Assembly: GCF_900115435.1 (NCBI RefSeq)
Contig: NZ_FOWK01000001.1
Coordinates: 62,001-126,000 of the forward strand
Length of the DNA stretch: 64,000 nt
DNA from: Prevotella sp. tf2-5
GTDB taxonomy: Bacteria > Bacteroidota > Bacteroidia > Bacteroidales > Bacteroidaceae
Direction of reading: 5' to 3'
The position numbers and the translations under genes were made by a program. Shown piece after piece: positions 46,573 to 55,882 of this stretch (its first letter is position 1; each line of letters opens with the position of its first letter). Below the pieces are notes generated by a model that searched no databases, was not told the origin of the DNA, and worked only from the letters and a program-made list of their open reading frames with translations.

Positions 46573-49500
46573 CTATTTTATCAATATCTTCTTACCTTTC
46601 AGGATATAGATGCCTTGCTGCGTGGGTTTGTCAACATACTTCCTTCCCTGCAGATCATACCATACATCATCCTGAAGATTATGGGGCACGGTAATGGTGA
46701 TGACACGAAGCACGTCACCCCCTCCGGCGATATTCAACAGGATCTTATTGAGTGGATTGCTTCCAGGTATTCCAAGACCATTACCCAAGTCGATGAGGAA
46801 GTAGCCATTAAAAGCACCGACCTCTTGATGTTCCGTCGGAACATGGATATTGTCATCAGTACCCACATAAAGATTAGAAGCATTGTTGCCTGTGAGCATC
46901 ACAGGATCATAAGTGCCCACAAACTGCACCTTGCCATCGTTGCTGGTTATAGCCATCTCAGCGGCTTCCGTCGTCTTGATGGTGACATTGTCAAACTCAG
47001 GATTGACAATCTCACTTGACGACGTAGTCCTCCATTCCAGGAAATAGGGTTTGCCTGGTTCTATGGCATGCACAGACTTGAAGTTGAGCGTCACGACGCC
47101 ACTTTCCAAATCATAGCCTGTCGGGGCTTTATAATCTTTACTGTCGGTCAGATCCATCTCATGGATTTCCGCCCCTTGCAACGGGCTTGAATCAATGTTC
47201 TCACCAATGATGTCGAAGGGCAGGCAAATGGTGTTCCACATATGATTCTTATATAACTTATGTCCGTCAAGAACTACTTTCTTAATCGTTCTACCTCTAT
47301 ACTGTTCTATAAGAGGATTGTTGTCTTCATTCTCATGGAAAACGAGCTCAGGTGTCTGTGGTGGAACAGATTTCTCATTGAGATAAAACACTTCTTTCTT
47401 TGTTGTGCTATGAAACCTCATATAAATCTCGCCACGGGGCAACGTCACATCAGCAGAGGATGAACGGAACACATACTCGTCACCTTCCTTACTGAAGCGA
47501 TAGATATCCTTACCACCTTTGACGGTTCCATCGGAAACCCATAACCTATTATTGCCACGCACATAAGCATCATCGGCTCTTGTCAACGGGATATGATGCA
47601 CAGCACCCGCCACATCTGAATGAATAACAAGAACATCACCCATCGGAATTTCCTCTATGGGATTCAAGATAACATAGTCATGTTCGTCATCAACACCTAC
47701 CAACTCGTAGGCATCGACGCTCAACAGTGCCGCACCGTCATTGTCTATCTCGCTCTTCGCCTTGTAAGTGGCATAGTTGTAACCCTCCGGGAACCGCATG
47801 ACCTCACAGATCTCTACGGAACACGTGATAGGCATGTACAGACGGTAATAGTCTGCCGCACCATAGACATATATCTTCAGCGTGATCTTACCCTCCATGT
47901 GCAGTTCCTTGGTCTTCCCCAGGTTCTCCAACGTATCAGTGAACACGACATCTGTCTGAAGATGCTCATAGACTTTTGACTTCAACTCAGTACCGAACTC
48001 GTCGGAGAGGACGATCTCCACATTAGCCGACTTGTCGGCTCCCTCTAGTACCATCTGTGTGAGCAGTCTCTTAAGGGCGAAGGAGAACCCGTCATCCATC
48101 TGGAAGGTCGCCGACAGGTATTTGTTCTCATCCTTCTCATTGGGGACTTCTATCTGTACGGAGCAACTATCACGATGCGTTCCAGCCACTACCTTCAATC
48201 CGCCATTGATGGTCAGGTCGGACAGGTCATAGAGCAGTCCTCCTGCCTCGCCAGTCTTCTCCACCGTAACAAGTTCATCCTTGGCGGTCGCCGTCGTATC
48301 CGGCAACCACGTCAGCACATTATCACCACCCGGATAGGAGGCAGAGATGGATACCAGCTGAATATCTTCGCCCACCACAATCTGGATGGAGTCTTTGTCT
48401 GACCCGCGATAGAATAAGGTAGCCACCTGGTTGCCTGCGGCATCTGTCGATTTCCTGAAGCTGGCACTGGTACTGTCGGCTATCGTGGTGGCAGAGAGTT
48501 CCTCCTTCGTTGTCATACGATAGATGGTACCGTAGCGGGCTGGCAGTATGAATTTCGTTCCTGCTCCCACATCGGCATAACCCTTTTGTTTGCCTCGCAC
48601 ATTGTCTATCCATCCATTGGTGGCATCGCACGACATGTTCAGATCGATATAGTTAGAATCAAACCATGTCGGTTTCGTGAAACAGCATTTTCCCTGATAG
48701 TTATCAAAGCGGGCTACACTGTCTGGCTTGTCAAAGTCCCATAGCGGCATCACGGTAACATCACCGAGGTCACACTGGTTCAACACGTAGTTGGGTTTCA
48801 TTACGACATCAGCGGTCAACGTATCCTTCACGACAAGAATGGCGTCCGGAGCGTTGTCTACCAAGTAAGTCTTACCATTACTTCCAGTAAAATCTGCCAC
48901 GGAATAGCCAAAAGCACGCAGTTTATCAAACTTATGGCAATAGAAATTCGGGCCCATATAGATAACACCATTCGCATCGGCATACTTCACGAAAGGCGTT
49001 CCCTCGAAAATGAACTTGAAGTTCTCCACATAGCGGGCCTCAATCTGATAGTCGTTCAGTACCGTTTGTGAGATGACATTGCCGACGGCATCTAATTTCT
49101 TGCTGTTGAGATACCATTCTATATGGTAGTTAGGTGCCTCAGCTGCCGTAATCGTCAGCATCGACTTAAGTTCAACAGCAGCTCCGGATTCTATCGGTTC
49201 AGTTCCTATTGTTGCCTTTAGGTCTTCCACCGAAGCAGGCTTATTGGTAGCTATGAAAAAGACAACAGGATTGCTGAATTCCGCGATATCAAATGTCGCA
49301 GAGCCTATAACATTGGAACCAGCCTCATCAGTGGCAACCCAAACATTCCACTTCCCTGCCACGTCAGGATTGAAAGGCAGCACTACCTGCTGGCTGCCGT
49401 TCTCCACCACTGTTACGGCACAATGTGAGCGTACTTTTCCTTTTTCTTCCGTCGTACTGGCAAACAGATATACATTACTGAGGAATTCTGAGCCTTTGTT

Positions 49501-51099
49501 CCTAAGCACAAAACTGATGTCCTGGTCTAACGTTGCCTTCTTCGAACCGATAGCCTGGAAGTCGACGGCTTCCAACTGTGGGGCAGACACCGTCAGTTTT
49601 ACGTTAGTACCATCAAACGTTGCCAAGACATAATGTTGCTTCTCGACAGTCCACTGGGTCTTTCCTTTGATCCTGCTGATAGGCACTATCTTATATGTCC
49701 CCTGTGCTTTGTCTGTAGGCTGCACGGTACAGGAGATTTCCTTAAACACAAAACCTACAGGTATTTCCTCTTCCCTCGTGACAATGGTCTCAAGGGTACC
49801 ATTCTCGTCCAGATATGCCAACCCAATCTCGAACGTGTTCAGCATACCCATTAAATTTGTGTAATTGGCAGTAACAGTATTATCGGTTACCATTACGCCC
49901 CATGTTAAGGTGCTAAACAACATTTCCGCCGGAGTGCTGACACCTATCTGTGCGCCAAAAACTGCTGCCTGACCGGTGGTAAAACTGGAGGGTGAGACGG
50001 GAGCGTCCTTGTTATCCTTATTATGATAGTCCATGACGGATAGTTTGTAATAGCCATCATTTTTTCCACCCCATCCGAAATTGATATGAAACATCTCATC
50101 ACCATCATAACCGTCGATAATAAAGGCATGTCCCGCTGTCGATATTCCAGTCGTTGACGCGCCATAGATGACAGGTCGCTGATTCTTCAGTTCGTTGTAG
50201 ATCATTGCCGTCCAGTCATCATGTGAATACAATTCATGGAGCTGAAGATTCGCCGTCTTATCGAACCCAAAATACTCGATCAGTGTCTCGGGAATCGTGA
50301 GACTCCTTCCGCCAGTCACAAGGGGTGTGAAGTCCGATTGGTTGGCATAGGCACAATACTTGATGAGTTTTGCCACTTCAGCCTTATCGGCTTCAACAGA
50401 TGTCTCATCATACGCATTCCGCATCTTCGTCCAGTCGAACTCGGTGACAGGCAATTCCTCTATAGCAATCTTTAATGTCTCTGTAGTATAGGCAGGAACA
50501 GGTTTCATTGTCTTAGCAGGTTTCCCTGTCTTTTGTGCCCAGTAGTTCACCAACTGTGCTGTAGCTATCGTCATACAGCCAGCAAGATAGTGTCCGATGA
50601 CCTCATTCGTAGGCAGCAAATCATTATATGGAGCCCCCTGGAACCACTTCGTCGTAGTCATTGGCTTGATGACTGGCCATGACGTTGCCGCACGGCGGGA
50701 GGTCATTATCGGAGCATAGCCTCTGGCATCCAGCTCCTTCATCTCCTCAATATAGCCTTGCAACCATGCCTTCATATTGTCAGGCAACAGGTTCTCATCA
50801 AACGAGCCACTGTCACTATAACCTAATACCTCAGCAAAGCGGTCATCACCGCTGACGATCACGAAGCCCTTATCTTCTGACGCATGAACGACATAAAGAT
50901 AAGGCATACCCATACCATTCTTTTCGTTAAATACTGCCTCTGCCTGCATCTCCGAAGCAGATGGCGCCCTGTGTGAGATTGATATTTTACTCAAGAACTG
51001 AGCCGCAATCTGCTGTGCACGTTGTCTTCCGACAGGCTCAGCGCCAATTGCCATACTATACAGACACACTATTATCAGCACAAGTAACAATTTCCTCAT
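46573..51099 (-). CDS. Secreted C10 family (streptopain/interpain-like) cysteine protease with giant C-terminal region
   Basis: After a signal peptide (1-19) comes a propeptide-like domain (GMPYLYVVHASEDKGFVIVS, then GDDRFAEVLGYSD), then the C10 catalytic domain. C175 lies in LAGCMTIATAQLVNYW and H324 in STAGHAFIIDGYDGDEMFHI, followed by NFGWGGKNDGYYKLS with W343. The catalytic Cys-His pair is therefore intact. Residues ~400-600 look like Ig-type domains, and ~607-1508 form the large region shared with the next gene, ending in a T9SS-type tail (VWYDLQGRKYVDKPTQ). At 1508 residues it is much longer than SpeB. Prevotella interpain is the nearest known type; host-protein degradation is plausible. 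Confidence 0.88.
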   Translation of the reverse strand: MRKLLLVLIIVCLYSMAIGAEPVGRQRAQQIAAQFLSKISISHRAPSASEMQAEAVFNEKNGMGMPYLYVVHASEDKGFVIVSGDDRFAEVLGYSDSGSFDENLLPDNMKAWLQGYIEEMKELDARGYAPIMTSRRAATSWPVIKPMTTTKWFQGAPYNDLLPTNEVIGHYLAGCMTIATAQLVNYWAQKTGKPAKTMKPVPAYTTETLKIAIEELPVTEFDWTKMRNAYDETSVEADKAEVAKLIKYCAYANQSDFTPLVTGGRSLTIPETLIEYFGFDKTANLQLHELYSHDDWTAMIYNELKNQRPVIYGASTTGISTAGHAFIIDGYDGDEMFHINFGWGGKNDGYYKLSVMDYHNKDNKDAPVSPSSFTTGQAAVFGAQIGVSTPAEMLFSTLTWGVMVTDNTVTANYTNLMGMLNTFEIGLAYLDENGTLETIVTREEEIPVGFVFKEISCTVQPTDKAQGTYKIVPISRIKGKTQWTVEKQHYVLATFDGTNVKLTVSAPQLEAVDFQAIGSKKATLDQDISFVLRNKGSEFLSNVYLFASTTEEKGKVRSHCAVTVVENGSQQVVLPFNPDVAGKWNVWVATDEAGSNVIGSATFDIAEFSNPVVFFIATNKPASVEDLKATIGTEPIESGAAVELKSMLTITAAEAPNYHIEWYLNSKKLDAVGNVISQTVLNDYQIEARYVENFKFIFEGTPFVKYADANGVIYMGPNFYCHKFDKLRAFGYSVADFTGSNGKTYLVDNAPDAILVVKDTLTADVVMKPNYVLNQCDLGDVTVMPLWDFDKPDSVARFDNYQGKCCFTKPTWFDSNYIDLNMSCDATNGWIDNVRGKQKGYADVGAGTKFILPARYGTIYRMTTKEELSATTIADSTSASFRKSTDAAGNQVATLFYRGSDKDSIQIVVGEDIQLVSISASYPGGDNVLTWLPDTTATAKDELVTVEKTGEAGGLLYDLSDLTINGGLKVVAGTHRDSCSVQIEVPNEKDENKYLSATFQMDDGFSFALKRLLTQMVLEGADKSANVEIVLSDEFGTELKSKVYEHLQTDVVFTDTLENLGKTKELHMEGKITLKIYVYGAADYYRLYMPITCSVEICEVMRFPEGYNYATYKAKSEIDNDGAALLSVDAYELVGVDDEHDYVILNPIEEIPMGDVLVIHSDVAGAVHHIPLTRADDAYVRGNNRLWVSDGTVKGGKDIYRFSKEGDEYVFRSSSADVTLPRGEIYMRFHSTTKKEVFYLNEKSVPPQTPELVFHENEDNNPLIEQYRGRTIKKVVLDGHKLYKNHMWNTICLPFDIIGENIDSSPLQGAEIHEMDLTDSKDYKAPTGYDLESGVVTLNFKSVHAIEPGKPYFLEWRTTSSSEIVNPEFDNVTIKTTEAAEMAITSNDGKVQFVGTYDPVMLTGNNASNLYVGTDDNIHVPTEHQEVGAFNGYFLIDLGNGLGIPGSNPLNKILLNIAGGGDVLRVITITVPHNLQDDVWYDLQGRKYVDKPTQQGIYILKGKKILIK

Positions 51100-51145
51100 A
51101 AGACCTCCTGTTTTCGTACAATTTTAGTTTAGTTATTAAATATTG

Positions 51146-51153
51146 CAAAGATA
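51146..51153 (-). promoter_or_regulatory. -7 element of the C10 protease operon
   Basis: TATCTTTG on the minus strand, 46 nt before the ATG. No clear -33 element. A near-perfect Shine-Dalgarno (AGGAGGT, 51109-51103) precedes the ATG at 51099, which is uncommon in this phylum. Confidence 0.55.
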
Positions 51154-51258
51154 CATATATTTTTTATTTTTCCATCTCCTATATTGTTAAAAAGAACAAA
51201 ATGCCAGCCTCATACATGTTCTTATGGGTGCCGTTTTTTCGGTAAATATCATTAATTA

Positions 51259-51290
51259 TTTGTCGTATTCAATAAAAATGATTACATTTG
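51259..51290 (+). promoter_or_regulatory. Promoter of the bile-acid/sodium symporter-type gene
   Basis: TTTG (51259-51262) and TACATTTG (51283-51290) are exactly 20 nt apart. The ATG begins 5 nt after the -7 element, so the mRNA is likely leaderless. Confidence 0.75.
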
Positions 51291-51294
51291 CACT

Positions 51295-52227
51295 ATGATT
51301 CAAATAAAAAAGATCTGTCATTACATATCGGAATATATGGGGGTGCTGGTATTAGTAACTGCCTTGCTGGCACTGACTTTTCCCGATGCACTTCAGCATG
51401 TACGTCCCACTGTCATCAACTATATGTTGGGAATAGTCATGTTCGGAATGGGGCTGACACTGAACCTACAAGACTTCCGCATCGTGTTCAGCCGTCCCAA
51501 AGATGTCATCACCGGTTGTCTGGCACAATTTACCATCATGCCATTATTGGCATGGGGACTGGCAAGGCTCTTCTCACTTGACGAGGCGCTGGCACTTGGC
51601 GTCGTCCTAGTTGGGTGTTGCCCAGGCGGTACTGCCTCTAACGTCATCACCTATCTGGCAAAAGGCGATCTTGCCCTTTCTGTGGGGATGACAGGTGTCT
51701 CAACCCTACTCGCTCCCCTACTCACCCCCTTGCTGACATGGGTATTGGCAGGAAAAAACATTCATGTTGATGTGACAAGCATGTTTCTTAGTATCCTCTG
51801 GGTAGTCATCCTACCCATCATTATCGGTCTTGTTGTGAAGACGTTATTGCCAAGATTCACTGAGAAAGTAACAGACTATCTACCTGCATTCTCCTCCGTA
51901 GTCATCGCCCTCATCGTTGCCATTGTCATTTCTGCAAACGCCGAAAAGCTTCTTGCTGGAGGACTACTGATTATCGTGGTGGTGGCACTTCATAACCTCT
52001 GTGGACTAGCTTTCGGGTATCTGCTCGGGCGACTACTCGGTCTGTCAGAAGCCAAGAAGAGAGCTATATCCATTGAGGTAGGCATGCAAAACTCAGGACT
52101 GGCAAGCAGTCTGGCAACAATCCACTTTGCTGCTTACCCCCTCGCCACCATCCCTGGTGCCATTTTCAGCGTATGGCATAACATCTCTGGTGCAGCAGTA
52201 GCTTACTTATACAAAAAGAAGAGATGA
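51295..52227 (+). CDS. Bile acid:sodium symporter family (BASS/SBF) transporter
   Basis: The 310-residue inner-membrane protein has about nine to ten helices and BASS landmarks: GIVMFGMGLTLNLQDF, GCCPGGTASNVITYLAKGD (sodium-site and crossover region) and IEVGMQNSGLASSLATIHF (second crossover). The family moves bile acids, pantoate, pyruvate or other organic anions with sodium. True bile-acid specificity cannot be read from sequence. It is transcribed divergently from the protease operon and alone on the plus strand in this part of the window. An intestinal or rumen habitat would fit but is not shown. Confidence 0.92.
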   Translation: MIQIKKICHYISEYMGVLVLVTALLALTFPDALQHVRPTVINYMLGIVMFGMGLTLNLQDFRIVFSRPKDVITGCLAQFTIMPLLAWGLARLFSLDEALALGVVLVGCCPGGTASNVITYLAKGDLALSVGMTGVSTLLAPLLTPLLTWVLAGKNIHVDVTSMFLSILWVVILPIIIGLVVKTLLPRFTEKVTDYLPAFSSVVIALIVAIVISANAEKLLAGGLLIIVVVALHNLCGLAFGYLLGRLLGLSEAKKRAISIEVGMQNSGLASSLATIHFAAYPLATIPGAIFSVWHNISGAAVAYLYKKKR

Positions 52228-52248
52228 CTATTGTCATCCCTTCATCGA

Positions 52249-52869
52249 TTATCTCTTTCTGTTGACATACTCCATGATGACGGCTACGGCATCATCCTCC
52301 GTCATACCATCCATTGAGAGCATTATATCATAGTTACGCGTATCGTACCGAGAGCGGTCACTATATTTCTTCAAATATGTCTCACGTCCCTCATCCACCA
52401 TGTCGAGAGTATCGAGAGCGGCAGCATAGGTTATCCCCTGTTTCTTCATCAAACGCTCAATACGATATTCGGTGGATGCCTGGATAAACACATTCAAGCT
52501 ATTGGGATAGTCACGGAAAATCAGAAAACCACTTCTACCAGCCACCACACAGGACTCCTCATGAGCTAGTCTTTCCAATATCTTCCGTTCTGTCTCAAAC
52601 ATCGCACTGGTAGAGGGCTTCTCCTGACGGTTGGAACTCAGCAACGATTTACAACGTTCCTGCAACTCGCCCCACCATGACGGTTTCTCCTGAGCCTTCA
52701 ACTGTTCTATCTCTTCAGCTGTCAGCCCATATTTCTCGGTCAGCCCCTGGATGATAGCTTTGTCGTAATACTTCACACCCAACTGCTCGGCAAGTTTGCG
52801 TCCAACAGTCCTGCCACCACTACCCAACTCACGGTTGATGGTGATAATAAACTTTTCGTCCTTGTTCAT
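52249..52869 (-). CDS. Cytidylate kinase-like family protein, copy 1
   Basis: A P-loop nucleoside-kinase-like protein of 206 residues. The N-terminus INRELGSGGRTVGRKLAEQL is the characteristic AAA_26 form of the P-loop, and VVAGRSGFLIF and YDTRNYDIMLSMD are further family marks. Start 52869 (MNKDEKFIITINREL) is preferred over 52878 because it matches its paralogue. It follows that paralogue by 12 nt. These proteins are not the housekeeping Cmk, and their substrate is unknown. The C-terminal part differs most between the two copies. Confidence 0.87.
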   Translation of the reverse strand: MNKDEKFIITINRELGSGGRTVGRKLAEQLGVKYYDKAIIQGLTEKYGLTAEEIEQLKAQEKPSWWGELQERCKSLLSSNRQEKPSTSAMFETERKILERLAHEESCVVAGRSGFLIFRDYPNSLNVFIQASTEYRIERLMKKQGITYAAALDTLDMVDEGRETYLKKYSDRSRYDTRNYDIMLSMDGMTEDDAVAVIMEYVNRKR

Positions 52870-52881
52870 GTCATACAAAGA

Positions 52882-53523
52882 TTACCCAATATACCTGACG
52901 ATAAGATCAGCAATCTCATCCTCTGTCCTTTCATCTGAGGAGATGACTAAATTATAGTTACGAGCATCATAACGCGAGGAATTTGTATATTTAGTGACAT
53001 AGTTCTCACGCATCCTGTCTACCTGTCTAATGATTTTTTCCGCATCCTCATGAGACAGTCCTTTTTTCTTCATCACACGCTGGATACGATACTCTAAGGG
53101 AGCCAGAATAAGAATACTCAGATGGTTAGGATGATTACGGAATACGAAGAATCCACAACGACCCGCAATGACACATGACTCATTTTCTGCAATACCCTCC
53201 AGGATTTCTGTCTCGGCATGGAACAAATCCGCTGTTGTCAACAGCTCTGACTTACTACCGACAGGCACTTGATAATAGGCAGATTGGTGCAAGGCGCCTC
53301 CAACAGAGACCACTCGTTTAAAATCCGACCACCAGTTGTTCTTTTGCCCTTTCAATTTCTCTATCTCCTCCACCGTGAGATGGTATTTCTCTTCCAAAGC
53401 CTTGATAAGGGCTTTATCATAGAATGAAACACCCAGACGTTCGGCTAATTTTTCACCTACCGTACGACCACCGCTACCTAGTTCGCGATTGATGGTAATT
53501 ACAAATTTCTCGTTTTTGTTCAT
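52882..53523 (-). CDS. Cytidylate kinase-like family protein, copy 2
   Basis: The 213-residue paralogue of the next gene shares MNKxEKFxITINRELGSGG, VxAGRxGFxxFR and SRYDxRNYxxxxS. It likewise looks like an AAA_26 nucleotide kinase of unknown substrate. A central segment (about 68-100) is unrelated in the two copies. It follows the PepSY-like lipoprotein gene by 22 nt, in an apparent four-gene operon with the ABC exporter. Confidence 0.87.
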   Translation of the reverse strand: MNKNEKFVITINRELGSGGRTVGEKLAERLGVSFYDKALIKALEEKYHLTVEEIEKLKGQKNNWWSDFKRVVSVGGALHQSAYYQVPVGSKSELLTTADLFHAETEILEGIAENESCVIAGRCGFFVFRNHPNHLSILILAPLEYRIQRVMKKKGLSHEDAEKIIRQVDRMRENYVTKYTNSSRYDARNYNLVISSDERTEDEIADLIVRYIG

Positions 53524-53545
53524 ATAATCTGTTGTTTTTTATCTG

Positions 53546-53971
53546 TCAATCTATCTTCTCCATGAACTGCCCTTTCGGATTGAAGCGTACGTCCATATCG
53601 TTGGAGAGTTCTATTTTGAAGCCATACGGCTTCTTGCTGAGTTTCGTAACGACATCCTCAGGAAAATGAATCCTCACATACTGGTTGATAGCAGGAGGGA
53701 TAAGGGAAGAGGGAACACCTGTCTTTTTGCGTCCTACCCTTTTCCAATGCCCCTGTAGGTCGAATTCAATCTTCGTACCGTCATTAAGCAACACACTGTA
53801 TTCCAATTCGTCATCATCGTCATTATCCATCTCTACAAGAACGACTGACGAGTGAGGGAAATACTGATTGATAAAAGCCTCCGAGTGAGGAGGGATTTTA
53901 CCATCCACACAAGCCGTCACCAGCAACATCGTCAGGCACCAGAGTACCGCTGTCCATATTCTCTTTCTCAT
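53546..53971 (-). CDS. PepSY-like (DUF2874-type) lipoprotein
   Basis: A lipoprotein signal with C21 (MLLVTAC) is followed by two beta-lactamase-inhibitor-like/PepSY-like units: FINQYFPHSSVVLVEMDNDD, then YSVLLNDGTKIEFDLQGHWK, and INQYVRIHFPEDVVTKLSKK, then FKIELSNDMDVRFNPKGQFM. The family is thought to be periplasmic, with unknown binding function. It lies 9 nt after the ABC exporter gene. Confidence 0.85.
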   Translation of the reverse strand: MRKRIWTAVLWCLTMLLVTACVDGKIPPHSEAFINQYFPHSSVVLVEMDNDDDDELEYSVLLNDGTKIEFDLQGHWKRVGRKKTGVPSSLIPPAINQYVRIHFPEDVVTKLSKKPYGFKIELSNDMDVRFNPKGQFMEKID

Positions 53972-53980
53972 TTTTTCACA

Positions 53981-55771
53981 TCACTGGTCCAACACATCTG
54001 CTATTCTGTCAGCATTCATACTACGGGCACTGGCATCGAATATCTCCTTGTAACGTCCTCCTTGTTTGTAGACCTCATCAGGTTTTCCACTCTCTACCAC
54101 TCGTCCCTGCTCCAACATATACAATTGGTCTGCATCGACAATTTGTCCGATATTATGAGAAATGACAATCACCGTACGTCCTTCCTTGATTGCATCAATA
54201 CTTGCCTTGATCTGCTCTGTGGCAATAGCATCCAGGCTCGCCGTCGGCTCGTCGAGGATAATAATCGACGGATTCTTAATAAACATACGAGCAATGGCTA
54301 CACGCTGCTGCTGACCGCCGCTAAGACGCAGGGCACTGCTCTCAAAGCCATCAGGCATTGCCATCACCTGGTCGTAGAGGAATGCCTTACGAGCCGCATC
54401 AACCACATCGTCATGGGAAGCTTGCGGATTGCCATATTTGATATTCTCCTCAATAGTACCATCAAAGATATGGTTCCTCTGCATCACCAATCCGACATGT
54501 TCGCGCAGCCAATGAGTATCCCACTGGTCAAGGGGTACACCATCAAGACAAATCATCCCACTGTCTACACGATAGAATTTATCTAGCAAGTTGACTACTG
54601 TGCTCTTACCAGCACCACTCACACCTACCAAGGCGGTAATCTTTCCTGGTTCTATGCGCATTGACACATCGTGTAGCGCCTTCACTCCATTCGGATAGGT
54701 AAAGTCTACATGCTGCAACTCAAAACACCCAGTAACCTCGGCAGGGCGATAGTCACCTGACTCTTCCACATCCTCCTCACCTTCCAGCAGATCAAAGAGA
54801 CCCTCAGAATAGACCAGTGCATCATTCAGGTCGTCATAGATACGATGCAATTGACGAATCGGTGCACTGACATTGGCAAAGAGCATGACATGGTACATAA
54901 TTTTACCGATTGTCATCCCCGGATAGTCAACAAGAACAAAAAAAGCCGTCAGGATGATGACAAGTACAGTACCTATCTGTTCCAGGAATCCCTTTAATCC
55001 TGTATAGAAATAACTCTGTTTACGGGTGCTCAACTGCAGGTTAGTCACTTTATTCTGCACACCAGCCTGTCGCTGACTCTCTATTTCTTCACGGTTAAAC
55101 GATTTAATGACCGTGATACTTTCAATGATATTCAGAATATTCTGGCTGACGGCTTGTTGTCCGTCAAAGATACCACGTCGTCCTGCCCTCATACGCTCTG
55201 CCTGGATATAGGTGACATAGAAGTAGATGGGGACGATACACAATGCCACCAACCCGACATAGAAATTGGCGACAAACATCAAAATCAAGGCAATGATAGC
55301 ACTGGTGAAGAGTGGCAGGATATCAATAAAGAAGAGGTTCACCGCTCGGCTGAGACTTGTCACGCCATTGTCGATACGCGACTGTAACCTGCCTGCCTCA
55401 TTACCTGACGTAGTATAGAATGCCATCCGATAAGTGAGGATATGTCTGACCACCTGAAGATACAGGTCTCTACTGACAAGGATACGCATACGCTCCCCAT
55501 AATAGCGTCGGAAGAAATTGACAATAGTGGCAAGAACCTCCTTACCCAGTAACACAGCACTAATGATCAACAGAATTGTCCTTGCACTGCTCCAGGAGAG
55601 TGTAGGTTGCTGATCCAAGATATTGATGGCATCCACGGAACGATCAAGCACAATAGCATTCACCTGCGCCAATAAAGAGCCTATCAGAGTCAACAACAAA
55701 GTGACAATGACCAGCCTGCGATACGGTCTCACATAGCGTAAGATATGTTTCAAAAGTGCTCCTATGCTCAT
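53981..55771 (-). CDS. ABC exporter, fused permease and ATPase
   Basis: The start at 55771 (MSIGALLKHILRYVRPYRRL) is used because the in-frame ATG at 55807 lies on the promoter. The 596-residue half-transporter has six membrane helices (~20-310) and a nucleotide-binding domain with Walker A GVSGAGKSTVV, signature LSGGQQQRVAIAR, Walker B IIILDEPTASLD and the H-loop VISHNIGQ. It should dimerise. MsbA-like lipid or peptide export is typical, but the substrate is unknown. It leads an operon with a PepSY-like lipoprotein and two kinase-like genes. Confidence 0.93.
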   Translation of the reverse strand: MSIGALLKHILRYVRPYRRLVIVTLLLTLIGSLLAQVNAIVLDRSVDAINILDQQPTLSWSSARTILLIISAVLLGKEVLATIVNFFRRYYGERMRILVSRDLYLQVVRHILTYRMAFYTTSGNEAGRLQSRIDNGVTSLSRAVNLFFIDILPLFTSAIIALILMFVANFYVGLVALCIVPIYFYVTYIQAERMRAGRRGIFDGQQAVSQNILNIIESITVIKSFNREEIESQRQAGVQNKVTNLQLSTRKQSYFYTGLKGFLEQIGTVLVIILTAFFVLVDYPGMTIGKIMYHVMLFANVSAPIRQLHRIYDDLNDALVYSEGLFDLLEGEEDVEESGDYRPAEVTGCFELQHVDFTYPNGVKALHDVSMRIEPGKITALVGVSGAGKSTVVNLLDKFYRVDSGMICLDGVPLDQWDTHWLREHVGLVMQRNHIFDGTIEENIKYGNPQASHDDVVDAARKAFLYDQVMAMPDGFESSALRLSGGQQQRVAIARMFIKNPSIIILDEPTASLDAIATEQIKASIDAIKEGRTVIVISHNIGQIVDADQLYMLEQGRVVESGKPDEVYKQGGRYKEIFDASARSMNADRIADVLDQ

Positions 55772-55804
55772 CTGATTCTTTATGATGCTCAGATCTTCTG
55801 CATG

Positions 55805-55835
55805 CAAAGATAATTATTCTTTTTGAAATAACAAA
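55805..55835 (-). promoter_or_regulatory. Promoter of the ABC exporter operon
   Basis: On the minus strand TTTG (55835-55832) and TATCTTTG (55812-55805) are 19 nt apart. It sits just downstream of the rpsJ terminator. Confidence 0.7.
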
Positions 55836-55844
55836 AGAATTGCT

Positions 55845-55882
55845 ATAAAAACAAAAAAGGATGTGCCAGGCACATCCTTCTC
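55845..55882 (-). terminator. Terminator of the str operon after rpsJ
   Basis: On the minus strand a 9-bp stem AAGGATGTG and CACATCCTT (extendable to 11) is followed by TTTTTTGTTTTT. It ends the rpsL-rpsG-fusA-rpsJ transcript instead of letting it continue into rplC. Confidence 0.92.
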
